Shown here: in pieces, positions 1 through 9,121 of the stretch
How positions within the stretch are numbered: the first letter of the stretch is position 1
Layout of the letters: every line of letters begins with the position of its first letter
Assembly: GCA_009843735.1 (NCBI GenBank)
Contig: VYCW01000118.1
Span: forward strand, 1-64,000
DNA from: Acidimicrobiaceae bacterium
GTDB lineage: Bacteria > Actinomycetota > Acidimicrobiia > Acidimicrobiales > Aldehydirespiratoraceae
Direction: 5' to 3'
Length of the DNA: 64,000 nucleotides
Translations under genes and position numbers: made by a program
Notes under the pieces: generated by a model
Seen by the model: only the letters and a program-made list of their open reading frames with translations
What the model was told of the DNA's origin: nothing
Database searches by the model: none

Positions 1-1
1 C

Positions 2-2185
2 GCAAACACCCCACCCGCAGACGAGTCCACCAGGTCACTGGGGATCTGGTCGCGCATTTCCACCAAGCTCTACATGGGCATCGGCGGGGCGGTCGCCATG
101 ACCCTGGCCGCCAGCCTCGTCGGCTGGTTCTCCTTCAACCGGGTGGGCGATGCGCAGAGGCGGGTCAACGAGGGCAGCGTGCCCGAGCTGGCCGCCGCAT
201 TCCAGGTCGCTCAGTACGGCGGCATCCTGGCCAACGCGGCCCCCAGCCTGGCCGCAGCCTCGTCGTCGCTGGAGCTCTTCCAGGAGAGCCAGCGGGTCGA
301 TGAGACCGTGCTGACCTTCGAGGAGCAGATGACCATCCTCCAGCAGGGCGACAGCAACAGCGCCAGCGTGGCGCAGATCCGCCTCAGCGCCGACATGCTC
401 ATCTCCAACATCGAGGAGATCCGCAGCGAGGTCTCAGCGAGACTCCAGCTGATCGACCAGCGAACCGCTCAGCAGGGCGAGCTGGTGGGGTTGCGGAACC
501 AGGTGAGCGCAGTGCTGGTCCCCGCCATCGACGATCAGCTCTTCTACACCTTGACGGGCTACACCGAGCTGGACGGCGCTCCGGTCGCCCGATCCGAGCA
601 CTTCTCCGAGGCAGAAGTCTTCCGCTACCGTCGCCTTGCCGAGCTGGAGGCCGACGCCAACATCGCCTCGGACCTACTGGCCACCGGGTTCACCCTCTCC
701 GACGCGAGTCTGCTGGAGCCGCTCAGGGAGCGATTCGAGGTGGCAGCCAGCCGGATCCAACGGAACCTGGCGACGCTGGTGGGCACGCGGTTCCACGCCG
801 ACGCCGCGCCGATCTTTCAGCGGCTGCTCGATCTGGGACTCGGCTCCATCAACTCCTTCGATCTGGCTGCAAGAGAGTTCGCGATCCTGGACCGGAATGA
901 GGAACTGCTCGCCCAGAACAATCAGCTCGCGCTGACGCTGGTGTCCGAGGTCGACAACCTGGTGGGTGACTCCCAGGCCCGGGCTGCGGAGGCCACCGCC
1001 GCGTCCGAGCAGGCCATCACCACGGCCAGGACGATCCTGCTGGCGATCAGCGCCGTGAGCGTCCTGGGGGCGCTCCTGATCGTCTGGCTGTTCGTCGGCA
1101 GGGTCCTTGTGCGACGCATAGGCCTGCTGTCGGACTGGATGCGCCGGATGGCGGGCGGTGACCTCGAGGTGATCGTCCCGATCAGCGGCCGGGACGAGGT
1201 CGCCGACATGGCCGCCACGCTGGAAGTGTTCCGGCGCCACGCCCTGGAGGTGCAGCGCCTCAACCTGGTGGAGCAGCTCGCTGACGAGTTGCAGGGCAAG
1301 AACGAAGAGCTCGAAGGGGTCCTAGCCGAGTTGCACAAGGCCCAGGACCAGATAGTGACCCGGGAGAAGCTGGCCGCTCTGGGCGAGCTCACTGCCGGCG
1401 TCGCCCACGAGATCAAGAACCCGCTCAACTTCGTCAAGAACTTTGCCGAGGCATCCAATGAGCTGATCGACGAGCTCAAGGAGCTGCTGGAGGACATAGG
1501 CGGGGACCTCAGCGACGACAACAAGGACTACATCAACGAGATCGCGGGCGACCTGACCGGCAACGTGGAACGCATCCGCTCCCACGGTGAGCGGGCCGAC
1601 CGGATCGTGCGCGACATGCTCATGATGGGCCGCGACTCCGGTGAGTGGCAGCTCACCGACATCAACGGCCTCATCGAGCAGCACGCCCAGCTGTCCTTCC
1701 ACAGCGCCAGGGCCCTGGATCCCGACTTCCAGCTGGACATCCAGCAGGACTTCGACCCGGACGTCGGCTCGCTGACGGTCATCGCCCAGGACCTGGGGCG
1801 GGTCTTCCTGAACATGGTGACCAACGCCGGCCATGCAACCAAGGAGCGCCACCTCTCCGAGGTCGCGGCCGGCAACGAGGCCTTCCAGCCGACCATCTGG
1901 CTCAAGACGGTGCGGTCCAACGAGCACATCGAGGTTCGCATCCGCGACAACGGCACCGGGATGCCACCCGACGTCATCGAGAAGATCTTCAACCCCTTCT
2001 TCACCACCAAGCCCACCGATCAGGGCACCGGGCTGGGTCTCTCAATCTCGAGCGACATCGTGCGCCGCCACGGCGGCAACATCCAAGTCGAGTCCGAGCC
2101 GGGAGAGTTCACCGAGATGATCATCACCCTGCCGATGGAGGCACCCGCGGAGGCCAGCGCCACCGACGGCGACTCCTGGGTCTGA
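2..2185 (+). CDS. Sensor histidine kinase, 5'-truncated by the window edge
   Basis: Membrane-bound sensor kinase that should autophosphorylate on a histidine in response to an extracytoplasmic or membrane signal. The frame is open back to base 2, and residues resembling a cytoplasmic leader precede the first ATG (74), so the true start probably lies outside the window. Residue numbers below count from that ATG. A first membrane helix lies at about 5-23, a long helical extracytoplasmic region at about 25-315, and a second helix at about 318-342. A HAMP domain follows, then a coiled coil, HisKA with H-box AHEIKNPLNF (about 446), and HATPase_c with N-box NMVTNAGHAT, G1 DNGTGMP, F-box FNPFFTTK and G2 GTGLGLSIS. 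The sensor and HAMP layout is TorS-like. No response regulator gene is in view, so it is an orphan here or its partner lies upstream. Confidence 0.9.
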   Translation, partial: ANTPPADESTRSLGIWSRISTKLYMGIGGAVAMTLAASLVGWFSFNRVGDAQRRVNEGSVPELAAAFQVAQYGGILANAAPSLAAASSSLELFQESQRVDETVLTFEEQMTILQQGDSNSASVAQIRLSADMLISNIEEIRSEVSARLQLIDQRTAQQGELVGLRNQVSAVLVPAIDDQLFYTLTGYTELDGAPVARSEHFSEAEVFRYRRLAELEADANIASDLLATGFTLSDASLLEPLRERFEVAASRIQRNLATLVGTRFHADAAPIFQRLLDLGLGSINSFDLAAREFAILDRNEELLAQNNQLALTLVSEVDNLVGDSQARAAEATAASEQAITTARTILLAISAVSVLGALLIVWLFVGRVLVRRIGLLSDWMRRMAGGDLEVIVPISGRDEVADMAATLEVFRRHALEVQRLNLVEQLADELQGKNEELEGVLAELHKAQDQIVTREKLAALGELTAGVAHEIKNPLNFVKNFAEASNELIDELKELLEDIGGDLSDDNKDYINEIAGDLTGNVERIRSHGERADRIVRDMLMMGRDSGEWQLTDINGLIEQHAQLSFHSARALDPDFQLDIQQDFDPDVGSLTVIAQDLGRVFLNMVTNAGHATKERHLSEVAAGNEAFQPTIWLKTVRSNEHIEVRIRDNGTGMPPDVIEKIFNPFFTTKPTDQGTGLGLSISSDIVRRHGGNIQVESEPGEFTEMIITLPMEAPAEASATDGDSWV

Positions 2186-2196
2186 CGGGCCGGCGC

Positions 2197-4524
2197 TCAG
2201 GCGCTCACCGGCGGATTCGAGCGCTCCGAACTCCCCTCGACGTCGAGGTTGGGCAGGATCCGGTCCAGCCAGCCCGGCAGCCACCAGTTGCGGGCCCCGA
2301 GCAACTCCATGGTCGAAGGCACGATGAGCATCCGGACGAGGCTGGCGTCGACCGCCACCGCGGCCGCCAGGCCGAGACCGAACATCTTGATGGCTCGCTG
2401 ATCCTCGAGCACGAAGCTGCCGAACACGAACACCATGATCAGCGCGGCGGCCGTGATGACCCGGGCCGTGGCGGCCAGCCCGTCGGCAACAGAGTTCACC
2501 GCGTCGCCGGTGCGCTCGAACTCCTCCTTCATCCTTGAGAGCAGGAAGACCTCGTAGTCCATGGACAGGCCGAACAGCACCGCGAACAGCATCATCGGCA
2601 TGAACGGCTCGATCGGTCCCGGCTCGATGCCCACGAGGCTGCCCAGCCAGCCCCACTGGAACACGGCCACCAGAACGCCGTAGGCCGCGCCGATCGAGAG
2701 CATGTTCATGATGACCGCCTTGAGCGGCACCACCAGCGAGCGGAATACGGCCATCAGCAACAGGAAGGAGGCGCCCAGCACCGCGATGAAGAACACCGCG
2801 GTGCGCGACTTCAGGAAGTCGCTGACGTCAGCCTTCACCGCCACCAGCCCGGTGATCGCGGGATCCAGGCCCGTGCCCGCAGTGGCTGCGGGGATCACCG
2901 CGGTGCGGAGGTGCTTGACGAGTTCCTCGGTCTCGGCGGCCTGAGGCCCGGTCGCCGGCCGGACCTCGATGGCGGCTGCGGTCGGCGCCAGCGGGCTGTT
3001 CGGGATGGCCGGGCTGACGAATACGACTCCGTCGGTAGCCGCAAGGGCCTGTCCCAGACGGTTCAACTCCGCCATCTGGGAGCTTCCCGATACCTCGGTC
3101 ACCACCAGCAAGGGACCGTTGGCGCCCACTCCGAAGCCGTCGACCAGCAGCTCATAGGCCTTCCGGGTCGTGGTCTCGGCGGCGTAGTTGCTCTCGTCCG
3201 CGAAGCCGAACCGCAGAGCCAGCACCGGTGCGGCCAGCAGCAGCAGGAGCAGGGTACCGCCGACGGCGAACACCCAGGGCCGGGCCTGCACGGTGCGGCT
3301 CAGGCGGTACCACCCGGTCTCACGCAGCGGCCGGACCTGACGTGGCTCCAAGCGCCTTCGCAGCGGGTTCCGGTCCCGCCCGAAGAGTCCGATCACCAGC
3401 ACGATGATCGCCGCGGGCAAGGCTCCGGCCAGTGGCTCGATACCGGCCCCGAATCCGAACAGGGACACGCTCAGGAGGACGGCGGCCACCATTCCCCGGA
3501 CGCGGGTGACGGTCATGCGGTCGCCCAGCAGGACGATGAGCGAGGGCAGCAGCGTCACCGATCCGACCATCACCACCGCCACTGTGGCGGCTGCGGCCAC
3601 TCCGAAACCGGTGACGAACGGGATGCCGATGAACAGCATCCCCAGCAGCGACACGACGACAGTCGCTCCCGCGAAGATGACGGACCTGCCCGCGGAGTCG
3701 AGCGCCACCACCAGCGCCTGCTCACGCCCGTGACCCTCGCCCAGAGCGTCCCGGTAGCGGGTGATGATGAACAGGGCGTAGTCGATCCCCACCCCCAGCC
3801 CGATCATCAAGCCGATGGCCGGCGCGAAGTCGGGCACGGTCATGAAGTTGCTGAAGGCGATGATGGCCGCTGCGCCGATCCCGACGGTGACCAGCGCCGC
3901 GCCGACGGTCACTCCCATGGCCACCACCGAGCCCAGCACGGCGATCAGGATGAAGACGGCGAAGGCCAACCCGATGGCCTCGGACTCGGGCGGCCGCAAC
4001 TCCGCGAACCAGATGCCGCCGACCTGCACATCGAGCCCATCGACGGAATGCAGGTCGAGCTCTTCGATCAGGCCCTCGATGGTCCTCCCCATGTCCTGGG
4101 CCTCAGTGCCGCTCGTGCCGGGTGGGAGGCTCACGTCGGCGTATGCGATCCGGCCCGCCTCGGGGCCGTCACGGGCGATGCGGAGCGGTCCTACCAGCGG
4201 GTCGTAGGGCGAGATCAAGCTGGTCTCCTCCAGCGCCCTCACCCGATCGAACAGGTCGTCCATCGCAGCTCTCACCGCAGGATCGTCGACCCCCTGCTCC
4301 GCCCGGAACACGATGGTCCCGCCGGGGCCGGCACCCGCGCCGGAGAAATGGCGCTTGAGGAGGTCGTTCCCGTCGTGGCTCTCGGTGCCGGCGATGGCCA
4401 GGTCGCCGCTGTAGGCCTCCCCGAGGTTCCTGGCGACACCCAGGATCGCGAACAGGATCAGGAGCCATGTGACGACGCCCCACCACGGGTGGGCGAAGCA
4501 CCAGCGAGCCAGCCGGACGTACAT
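2197..4524 (-). CDS. MMPL/RND-family membrane transporter
   Basis: Twelve-helix exporter of the MMPL branch of the RND superfamily, which moves lipids or other hydrophobic compounds using the proton gradient. The 775-residue protein has two tandem halves. Each has one N-terminal helix, a large extracytoplasmic loop, then a bundle of helices. The characteristic intramembrane Asp motifs are present in both halves: GVGIDYALF near residue 250 and GLSMDYEVF near 655. Length fits the family. It lies 40 bp downstream of the MpaB-family gene on the same strand and may be co-transcribed. It converges with the sensor kinase, with only 11 bp between the stop codons. The substrate cannot be read from sequence. 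Confidence 0.9.
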   Translation of the reverse strand: MYVRLARWCFAHPWWGVVTWLLILFAILGVARNLGEAYSGDLAIAGTESHDGNDLLKRHFSGAGAGPGGTIVFRAEQGVDDPAVRAAMDDLFDRVRALEETSLISPYDPLVGPLRIARDGPEAGRIAYADVSLPPGTSGTEAQDMGRTIEGLIEELDLHSVDGLDVQVGGIWFAELRPPESEAIGLAFAVFILIAVLGSVVAMGVTVGAALVTVGIGAAAIIAFSNFMTVPDFAPAIGLMIGLGVGIDYALFIITRYRDALGEGHGREQALVVALDSAGRSVIFAGATVVVSLLGMLFIGIPFVTGFGVAAAATVAVVMVGSVTLLPSLIVLLGDRMTVTRVRGMVAAVLLSVSLFGFGAGIEPLAGALPAAIIVLVIGLFGRDRNPLRRRLEPRQVRPLRETGWYRLSRTVQARPWVFAVGGTLLLLLLAAPVLALRFGFADESNYAAETTTRKAYELLVDGFGVGANGPLLVVTEVSGSSQMAELNRLGQALAATDGVVFVSPAIPNSPLAPTAAAIEVRPATGPQAAETEELVKHLRTAVIPAATAGTGLDPAITGLVAVKADVSDFLKSRTAVFFIAVLGASFLLLMAVFRSLVVPLKAVIMNMLSIGAAYGVLVAVFQWGWLGSLVGIEPGPIEPFMPMMLFAVLFGLSMDYEVFLLSRMKEEFERTGDAVNSVADGLAATARVITAAALIMVFVFGSFVLEDQRAIKMFGLGLAAAVAVDASLVRMLIVPSTMELLGARNWWLPGWLDRILPNLDVEGSSERSNPPVSA

Positions 4525-4564
4525 CAGCCCCTACCGGTCGGCCAAGGGTCGCCCGCTCCCCGCC

Positions 4565-5794
4565 TCACCACCAGCGGGACTCCTCGGAATGTATGTGGTC
4601 GGGGAGCTTGTAGTCGATGTCCAGCTCCTGCAGCGCCGACACCTCGAGCAGCGTGTTGAACGCGGTGAAGCTCGACTCCCTGGACAGCTTGGGGAACCGC
4701 TTCTTCAGGAACTGGTGGTAGCGCCGCTGGAAGCGGAACCACGGCAGCACGCCGAAGGTGTGGTTGGGCGGGTACTGGAGATTGTCGGCCATCGGGTTGC
4801 CGATCATGGCCCGCGACACCAAGAAGACGTACTTGGCGAGCTTCCGGCGGGCGGCCGGCTCGGTGATGCCCGCGACCACCGGGGCCGAGTTCACCAGCGA
4901 GTTGGCCAGGACGACCGACTCCATGCCCGGATCGGGCTCGCACAGCCCGCCCACCCTGAACAGCTCCAGGGCGTCGTCGTAGTCGTGGTAGAGGATCGTC
5001 TCGGGGATCCCCATCAGGTACCCCGAGTACCGCCAGACGGCCATGAAGCCGTCGCGCTCGGTGTCGTCGTAGGAGGCGCCCAGGCCCTTCATGTGCTGCA
5101 GCATCCTCGCGGAGAACGAGGTGAGCGCATACCCGACCTGGGCCGCGCTGAGGGGCACCCCCTGCGCCGCGGAGTCCCACTCGTCGGAGTCGTTGAAGAG
5201 CTGCCGGACCTTGGCGTGGACCAGCCGGATCCGCACCGAGAGCCTCCAGCCGTCGCCCCGAGTCTCCAAGCCTCCCGGGAGGAGTATCTCGATCATGTGA
5301 CGGTTGTTCTGCCGCAGGCGCCTGACCCCCTGGTCGCGCAGTCTCCCGGTGATGAAGAAGGACTTGGCGATGGTGGTCGAGAACCCCTCGACCAGCACCC
5401 CTCCCAGCATGGCGGCCAGGCACGCCGACGAGTCGCGATGGAAGGCGCGGATCCCGTCGGCGAACTCGTCGTAGTCGACCCAGTCCGGGACGGTCTCCAA
5501 CTCCTCGATGAACGCATGCACGCCAGCCGGCGCGTCGTCCAGCGAGGGATCGTCGGGGTTCTCGATGGCCGCCCGTATGAACCGGTCGGCGTCGCGCAGC
5601 GGCACCTCACCGAGCTGCACCATCATCTCGTCGCACACCGGATCGGCGATCATCGTGTGGACGATGTAGTTCCTGGCCCGCTCAGGATCCACACGCCGGG
5701 CCCGTTCGTAGGACTCGACGTAGTCGGAAGGTACTACTAGTGATGCAACGCGGTCAGCGGCACCGGAATCCGCTGAGGGGTCATCCTGCACCAT
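4565..5794 (-). CDS. Oxygenase MpaB family protein (DUF2236)
   Basis: Predicted heme-dependent oxygenase-like protein of the DUF2236/MpaB family, which includes fungal MpaB and rubber oxygenase Lcp. The 409-residue protein has the family's helical fold and an Arg/His-rich segment (RIRLVHAKVR at about 210-219) of the kind that contributes to heme binding in Lcp-type proteins. Additional His residues follow in LQHMKG and LYHDYDD. No signal peptide is visible, unlike secreted Lcp, so it probably acts in the cytoplasm. It is 88 bp downstream of the FAD oxidoreductase gene at the tail of the glnT-glxBCD cluster, which hints at an oxidative role, but the substrate is unknown. Confidence 0.8.
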   Translation of the reverse strand: MVQDDPSADSGAADRVASLVVPSDYVESYERARRVDPERARNYIVHTMIADPVCDEMMVQLGEVPLRDADRFIRAAIENPDDPSLDDAPAGVHAFIEELETVPDWVDYDEFADGIRAFHRDSSACLAAMLGGVLVEGFSTTIAKSFFITGRLRDQGVRRLRQNNRHMIEILLPGGLETRGDGWRLSVRIRLVHAKVRQLFNDSDEWDSAAQGVPLSAAQVGYALTSFSARMLQHMKGLGASYDDTERDGFMAVWRYSGYLMGIPETILYHDYDDALELFRVGGLCEPDPGMESVVLANSLVNSAPVVAGITEPAARRKLAKYVFLVSRAMIGNPMADNLQYPPNHTFGVLPWFRFQRRYHQFLKKRFPKLSRESSFTAFNTLLEVSALQELDIDYKLPDHIHSEESRWW

Positions 5795-5882
5795 CGATGA
5801 CGCGCCTTTCCGGGTAATGCACCTGACACAACCGGATCAAGCGTACCGCCGTGCATCGAACGGCGCGTATGCGGAAGCGGGC

Positions 5883-7214
5883 TCAGCTCCAGGGATATGG
5901 GGAGTTGCTCACCGGGTGGAGCTTGCCCTCGGCGTAGCGCGACCACCGGAACGGCTCCAGCAATGCCTGGGGCTCGCCCAGCAGCTCGGAGGCCACGAGC
6001 GTGCCGACGCCGATCATCTTGTAGCCGTGGTTGGAGTCGGCGATGAAGTAGACGTTGTCGCAGAACGTGTCGAACACCGGGAAGTTGTCGGGCGAGAAGC
6101 TGCCGATGCCGCCGGAGGGCTCGGTGCTCATGAGATGCGACTTGCCCTCGAAACGCTTCTGGCAGTGGGCCAGCGCCGCGGTCCACGTGCGGTAGAAGTC
6201 CTCGCCCACGATGAAATCGGGGGAGTCGGGCCCGTACGGGTCGACGGCCACCTCGGAAGCAGGCTTGTCCACGATGTAGGGCATGTAGCCGCCCTGCACG
6301 CCGCCGAAGCTGAAGTCGGGCTTGTAGTAGATGCCCCACGGGCCCTCGGTGACCAGCCCGTCGGGGTCGTAGAGAGGCGCGTCCGTGTCGACGTGGACCA
6401 CGGGCGGCATGTTGCCGTCATTGTCGGTCAGGAAGCCGGGATCGACACCGAGGGTGCCCTCCTGCAGGCACATGTAGGTCCAGGTGGGCCGGCGGTGCAA
6501 CTGGCCGTCGCCGCCGAGCACGTCGACGGTGAAGGGAAGGTCGAGCATGGCCCAGATCTGCTGGACCCATGGCCCCACCGCCACCACCACATGGTCGCAG
6601 GCCACCGGGCCCTGGTCGGTCAGCACCGCGGTGACCGCTCCGGACGCATCCCGGTCGAACCCGGTGACGGTCACGCCGCCCACCACCGCGACCCCTTCGG
6701 CCTCGGCCTTCTGGAGCAGCCCCTTGAGCGACGCCATGTTGTTGGCGTAGCCGCCCCGGTGCTCATGCAGCACGCTGGTGATGCCCTGGGCCTGCCAGTC
6801 GTCGAAGATTCCCCGCATGTAGCGGGTCGAGGCCTCAGCGCCCTCGACGAACGTCGAGGAGTACCCGATGGCCCTCTGCTGCTCGTGGATGGAGGCCACG
6901 TCGGCCCGCATGGCCTCATGGCTGATCTGGAGGTAGCCCACCGGATGGTAGGAGAACGCCTCGGGGTCGCTCTCCCAGACGTCCACGCAGTGGGCCATGA
7001 GCTCGCGCATGGCCGGCTGGAAGTAGTTGTTCCGGACGACGCCGCAGGCGATGCCCGAGGCGCCCGCGCCGACACCGGTCTTGTCGATGACGACGACGTC
7101 GCCGCCCGACCCCCGTCCCGACGACCTGAGGTCGCGGGCCAGGTTCCAGCCGGTGGACAGGCCGTGGATGCCGGCACCGATGATCACGTAGCGCGCGGAG
7201 GCGGGAAGTCCCAT
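5883..7214 (-). CDS. FAD-dependent oxidoreductase, sarcosine oxidase beta/MgdA-like
   Basis: Flavoprotein amine oxidase or dehydrogenase of the DAO family (glycine/sarcosine oxidase type), 443 residues. An N-terminal dinucleotide-binding motif GAGIHGLSTG lies at about 13-22 after the first beta strand. A second FAD-contacting segment (VVIDK) follows at about 40, and the usual substrate domain completes the chain. A strong ribosome site (AAGGAGGG) precedes the ATG by about 10 bases. It lies 44 bp after the unknown 151-residue gene in the glnT-glxBCD cluster. In the N-methylglutamate pathway the equivalent position is filled by MgdA, the beta-type subunit of N-methylglutamate dehydrogenase, so oxidation of an N-methylated amino acid is a reasonable inference. 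The partner subunits MgdB, MgdC and MgdD are not found in this window. Confidence 0.82.
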   Translation of the reverse strand: MGLPASARYVIIGAGIHGLSTGWNLARDLRSSGRGSGGDVVVIDKTGVGAGASGIACGVVRNNYFQPAMRELMAHCVDVWESDPEAFSYHPVGYLQISHEAMRADVASIHEQQRAIGYSSTFVEGAEASTRYMRGIFDDWQAQGITSVLHEHRGGYANNMASLKGLLQKAEAEGVAVVGGVTVTGFDRDASGAVTAVLTDQGPVACDHVVVAVGPWVQQIWAMLDLPFTVDVLGGDGQLHRRPTWTYMCLQEGTLGVDPGFLTDNDGNMPPVVHVDTDAPLYDPDGLVTEGPWGIYYKPDFSFGGVQGGYMPYIVDKPASEVAVDPYGPDSPDFIVGEDFYRTWTAALAHCQKRFEGKSHLMSTEPSGGIGSFSPDNFPVFDTFCDNVYFIADSNHGYKMIGVGTLVASELLGEPQALLEPFRWSRYAEGKLHPVSNSPYPWS

Positions 7215-7258
7215 GGCCGATTGCCCTCCTTGTCTGCTCGATCCAGCCTAGATACTCA

Positions 7259-7714
7259 TCAGTGACCGGCGGGGGCGGTCCATCCCTCCAGCACCGGCTG
7301 CTTCCAGTCGGTGCCCACGATCGGGGACTCGTCCACCCACGGCCCCAACTCCACCTGCGGGAACTTGCAGTGGATGTCCTTGAGCGTGATCCCGTAGGAG
7401 TTGCCCTCGGTCAGGTGCTTGATGAGCACCTTGCGAGCGATCTCGTCCTCGCGGCCCTCCGGGATGTCGAAGTAGATCTTGAGGAACGAGTTCGAATAGC
7501 GGTCGAACACCGCGGGCACGCCGTCCTCCTCCAGCAGGGTGATGTCCTCGAGCCAGTTGATGTCCTGGCCCGGAGTGGCCGCCAGCAGGTCGATGTCCTC
7601 CACCAGGGACATGTCCTCCTGATATGCGAAGCGCTTCCCGGCCAGTACCTCGGCGTCGATGGCGACCGTGCGGGTCTCCCGGGGGCTCTCACCGGTGCTT
7701 GCCGATCCTGCCAT
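7259..7714 (-). CDS. Conserved-looking hypothetical protein in the glx cluster
   Basis: I do not recognise this 151-residue protein. It is acidic and soluble, with no signal peptide, membrane helix or cysteine pair. The middle of the chain carries two echoing acidic segments, MSLVEDIDLL (about 35-44) and INWLEDITLL (about 53-62). The C-terminal half looks like a compact alpha/beta fold. The gene starts one base after the glxD stop codon and is followed by the FAD oxidoreductase, so it is surely translated with the cluster. It could be an accessory or small subunit of the glutamate-synthase-like complex or of the oxidase. Calling it a replacement for a missing MgdB or MgdD subunit would be speculation; it has none of their recognisable zinc or folate-binding features. 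Confidence 0.75.
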   Translation of the reverse strand: MAGSASTGESPRETRTVAIDAEVLAGKRFAYQEDMSLVEDIDLLAATPGQDINWLEDITLLEEDGVPAVFDRYSNSFLKIYFDIPEGREDEIARKVLIKHLTEGNSYGITLKDIHCKFPQVELGPWVDESPIVGTDWKQPVLEGWTAPAGH

Positions 7715-7715
7715 G

Positions 7716-9110
7716 TCACAGCCCTCCGTCGATGACGTGCTTGTCGAATAGGTCCCGGATCTCCTGGAGCGTCCGCTCCTCGGTTACGCCGGGGATGTAG
7801 TTGGTCCCGGCCAGGGGCACCTTGGCCATGGCCGCGGCCTCGTGGGTGAGCGCGGCCAGGTCCTCGGGCTCCAGCGAGTGGATGTCGGTCTTGCCGCAGG
7901 CCCGGGCCAGCATCTGCACTTCCATGGTCAGGGTGATCAGGAAGTTGTAGACCCGCAGGGCGGCCTCGTCGACGTCGAGCCGCTTGCGCAACTCGACGTC
8001 CTGGGTGGCCACGCCGACCGGGCAGCGACCGGTGTGGCAGTGGTAGCACTCGCCCGCAGGGACGCCGATGGTGCCCTCGTAGTCGGTGACCCCGGGGATC
8101 TCCTTGTTGCAGTTGAGCGCCATCAGGGCGGCGGTTCCCAGTGCGACCGCGTCGGCCCCGAGGGCCAGGCACTTGGCCACGTCGCCGCCGATCCGGATGC
8201 CGCCCGCCACCACCAGGTCGATGTCATCGGCCAGACCCACGTCCTCGAGGGCCCGGCGAGCCTCGGGGATGGCCGCCATCAGCGGGATGCCGGTCTCCTC
8301 GGTGGCCAGGTGGGGTCCCGCACCGGTACCGCCCTCGGCGCCGTCGAGGTAGATCACGTCGGGGCCGCACTTGGCCGCCATGCGCACGTCGTCGTACACC
8401 CGGGCCGAACCGAGCTTGAGCTGGATGGGGATCTGGTAGTCGGTGGCCTCGCGGATCTCTTGAATCTTGAGCGACAGGTCGTCGGGGCCGAGCCAGTCGG
8501 GATGGCGGGCCGGGGAGCGCTGGTCGATGCCGGCGGGCAGCGACCGCATCTCGGCCACCTGCTCGGTGACCTTCTGGCCCATGAGGTGGCCGCCGAGGCC
8601 GACCTTGCAGCCCTGGCCGATGAAGAACTCCACCGCGTCGGCCAGCATCAGATGATGCGGATTGAACCCGTAGCGGCTCTGGATGATCTGGTAGTACCAC
8701 TTGGTGGACAAGTCGCGTTCCGGCGGGATCATGCCGCCCTCGCCCGAGCAGGTGGCGGTGCCGGCCATGGAGGCGCCCTTGGCCAGGGCCATCTTGGCCT
8801 CCAGCGACAGCGCGCCAAAGCTCATGCCGGTGATGTAGACGGGGACCTCGAGCTCCAGCGGCTTGGCCGCGAAGCGCGAGCCGATCACCGTCTTGGTATC
8901 GCACTTCTCGCGGTATCCCTCGATCACGAACCGGGTGAGCGTTCCGGGAAGGAACACCAGCTCGTCCCAGTGGGGGATCTTCTTGAAGATGGAGAAGCCC
9001 CTCATCCGGTAGCGGCCGAGCTCGGACTTCACATGGATGTCGTTGATGACCTCCGGCGTGAAGATCCGGCTCTTGCCTAGGACGTCGGTGCTCTTGTTGA
9101 CTTCGGCCAT
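7716..9110 (-). CDS. glxD: FMN-binding glutamate synthase-like subunit (GlxD/MgsC)
   Basis: Stand-alone version of the FMN-binding, 2-oxoglutarate-site domain of glutamate synthase. It carries the TIM-barrel signatures: GMSFGALS, GSGEGG-like SGEGG, LKLGSA, DGAEGGTGAGP, and the iron-sulfur cysteine cluster CYHCHTGRCPVG. In GlxD/MgsC systems it works with the GlxB amidotransferase and GlxC to form glutamate or N-methylglutamate. I place the start at ATG 9110, not further upstream. An AGGAG site lies 8 bases before it and overlaps the glxC stop codon. This gives 464 residues. Gene order (glnT, glxB, glxC, glxD) matches the dissociated glutamate synthase clusters of rhizobia and the mgsABC genes of methylotrophs. 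Confidence 0.9.
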   Translation of the reverse strand: MAEVNKSTDVLGKSRIFTPEVINDIHVKSELGRYRMRGFSIFKKIPHWDELVFLPGTLTRFVIEGYREKCDTKTVIGSRFAAKPLELEVPVYITGMSFGALSLEAKMALAKGASMAGTATCSGEGGMIPPERDLSTKWYYQIIQSRYGFNPHHLMLADAVEFFIGQGCKVGLGGHLMGQKVTEQVAEMRSLPAGIDQRSPARHPDWLGPDDLSLKIQEIREATDYQIPIQLKLGSARVYDDVRMAAKCGPDVIYLDGAEGGTGAGPHLATEETGIPLMAAIPEARRALEDVGLADDIDLVVAGGIRIGGDVAKCLALGADAVALGTAALMALNCNKEIPGVTDYEGTIGVPAGECYHCHTGRCPVGVATQDVELRKRLDVDEAALRVYNFLITLTMEVQMLARACGKTDIHSLEPEDLAALTHEAAAMAKVPLAGTNYIPGVTEERTLQEIRDLFDKHVIDGGL

Positions 9111-9121
9111 GACTAGTACTC

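Noticed and set aside
2911-4659. Long plus-strand open frame (582 codons) opposite the MMPL gene
   Set aside because: It is a high-GC shadow: the peptide is His/Gly/Arg/Asp-rich without a domain, and the minus-strand frame has clear MMPL motifs.
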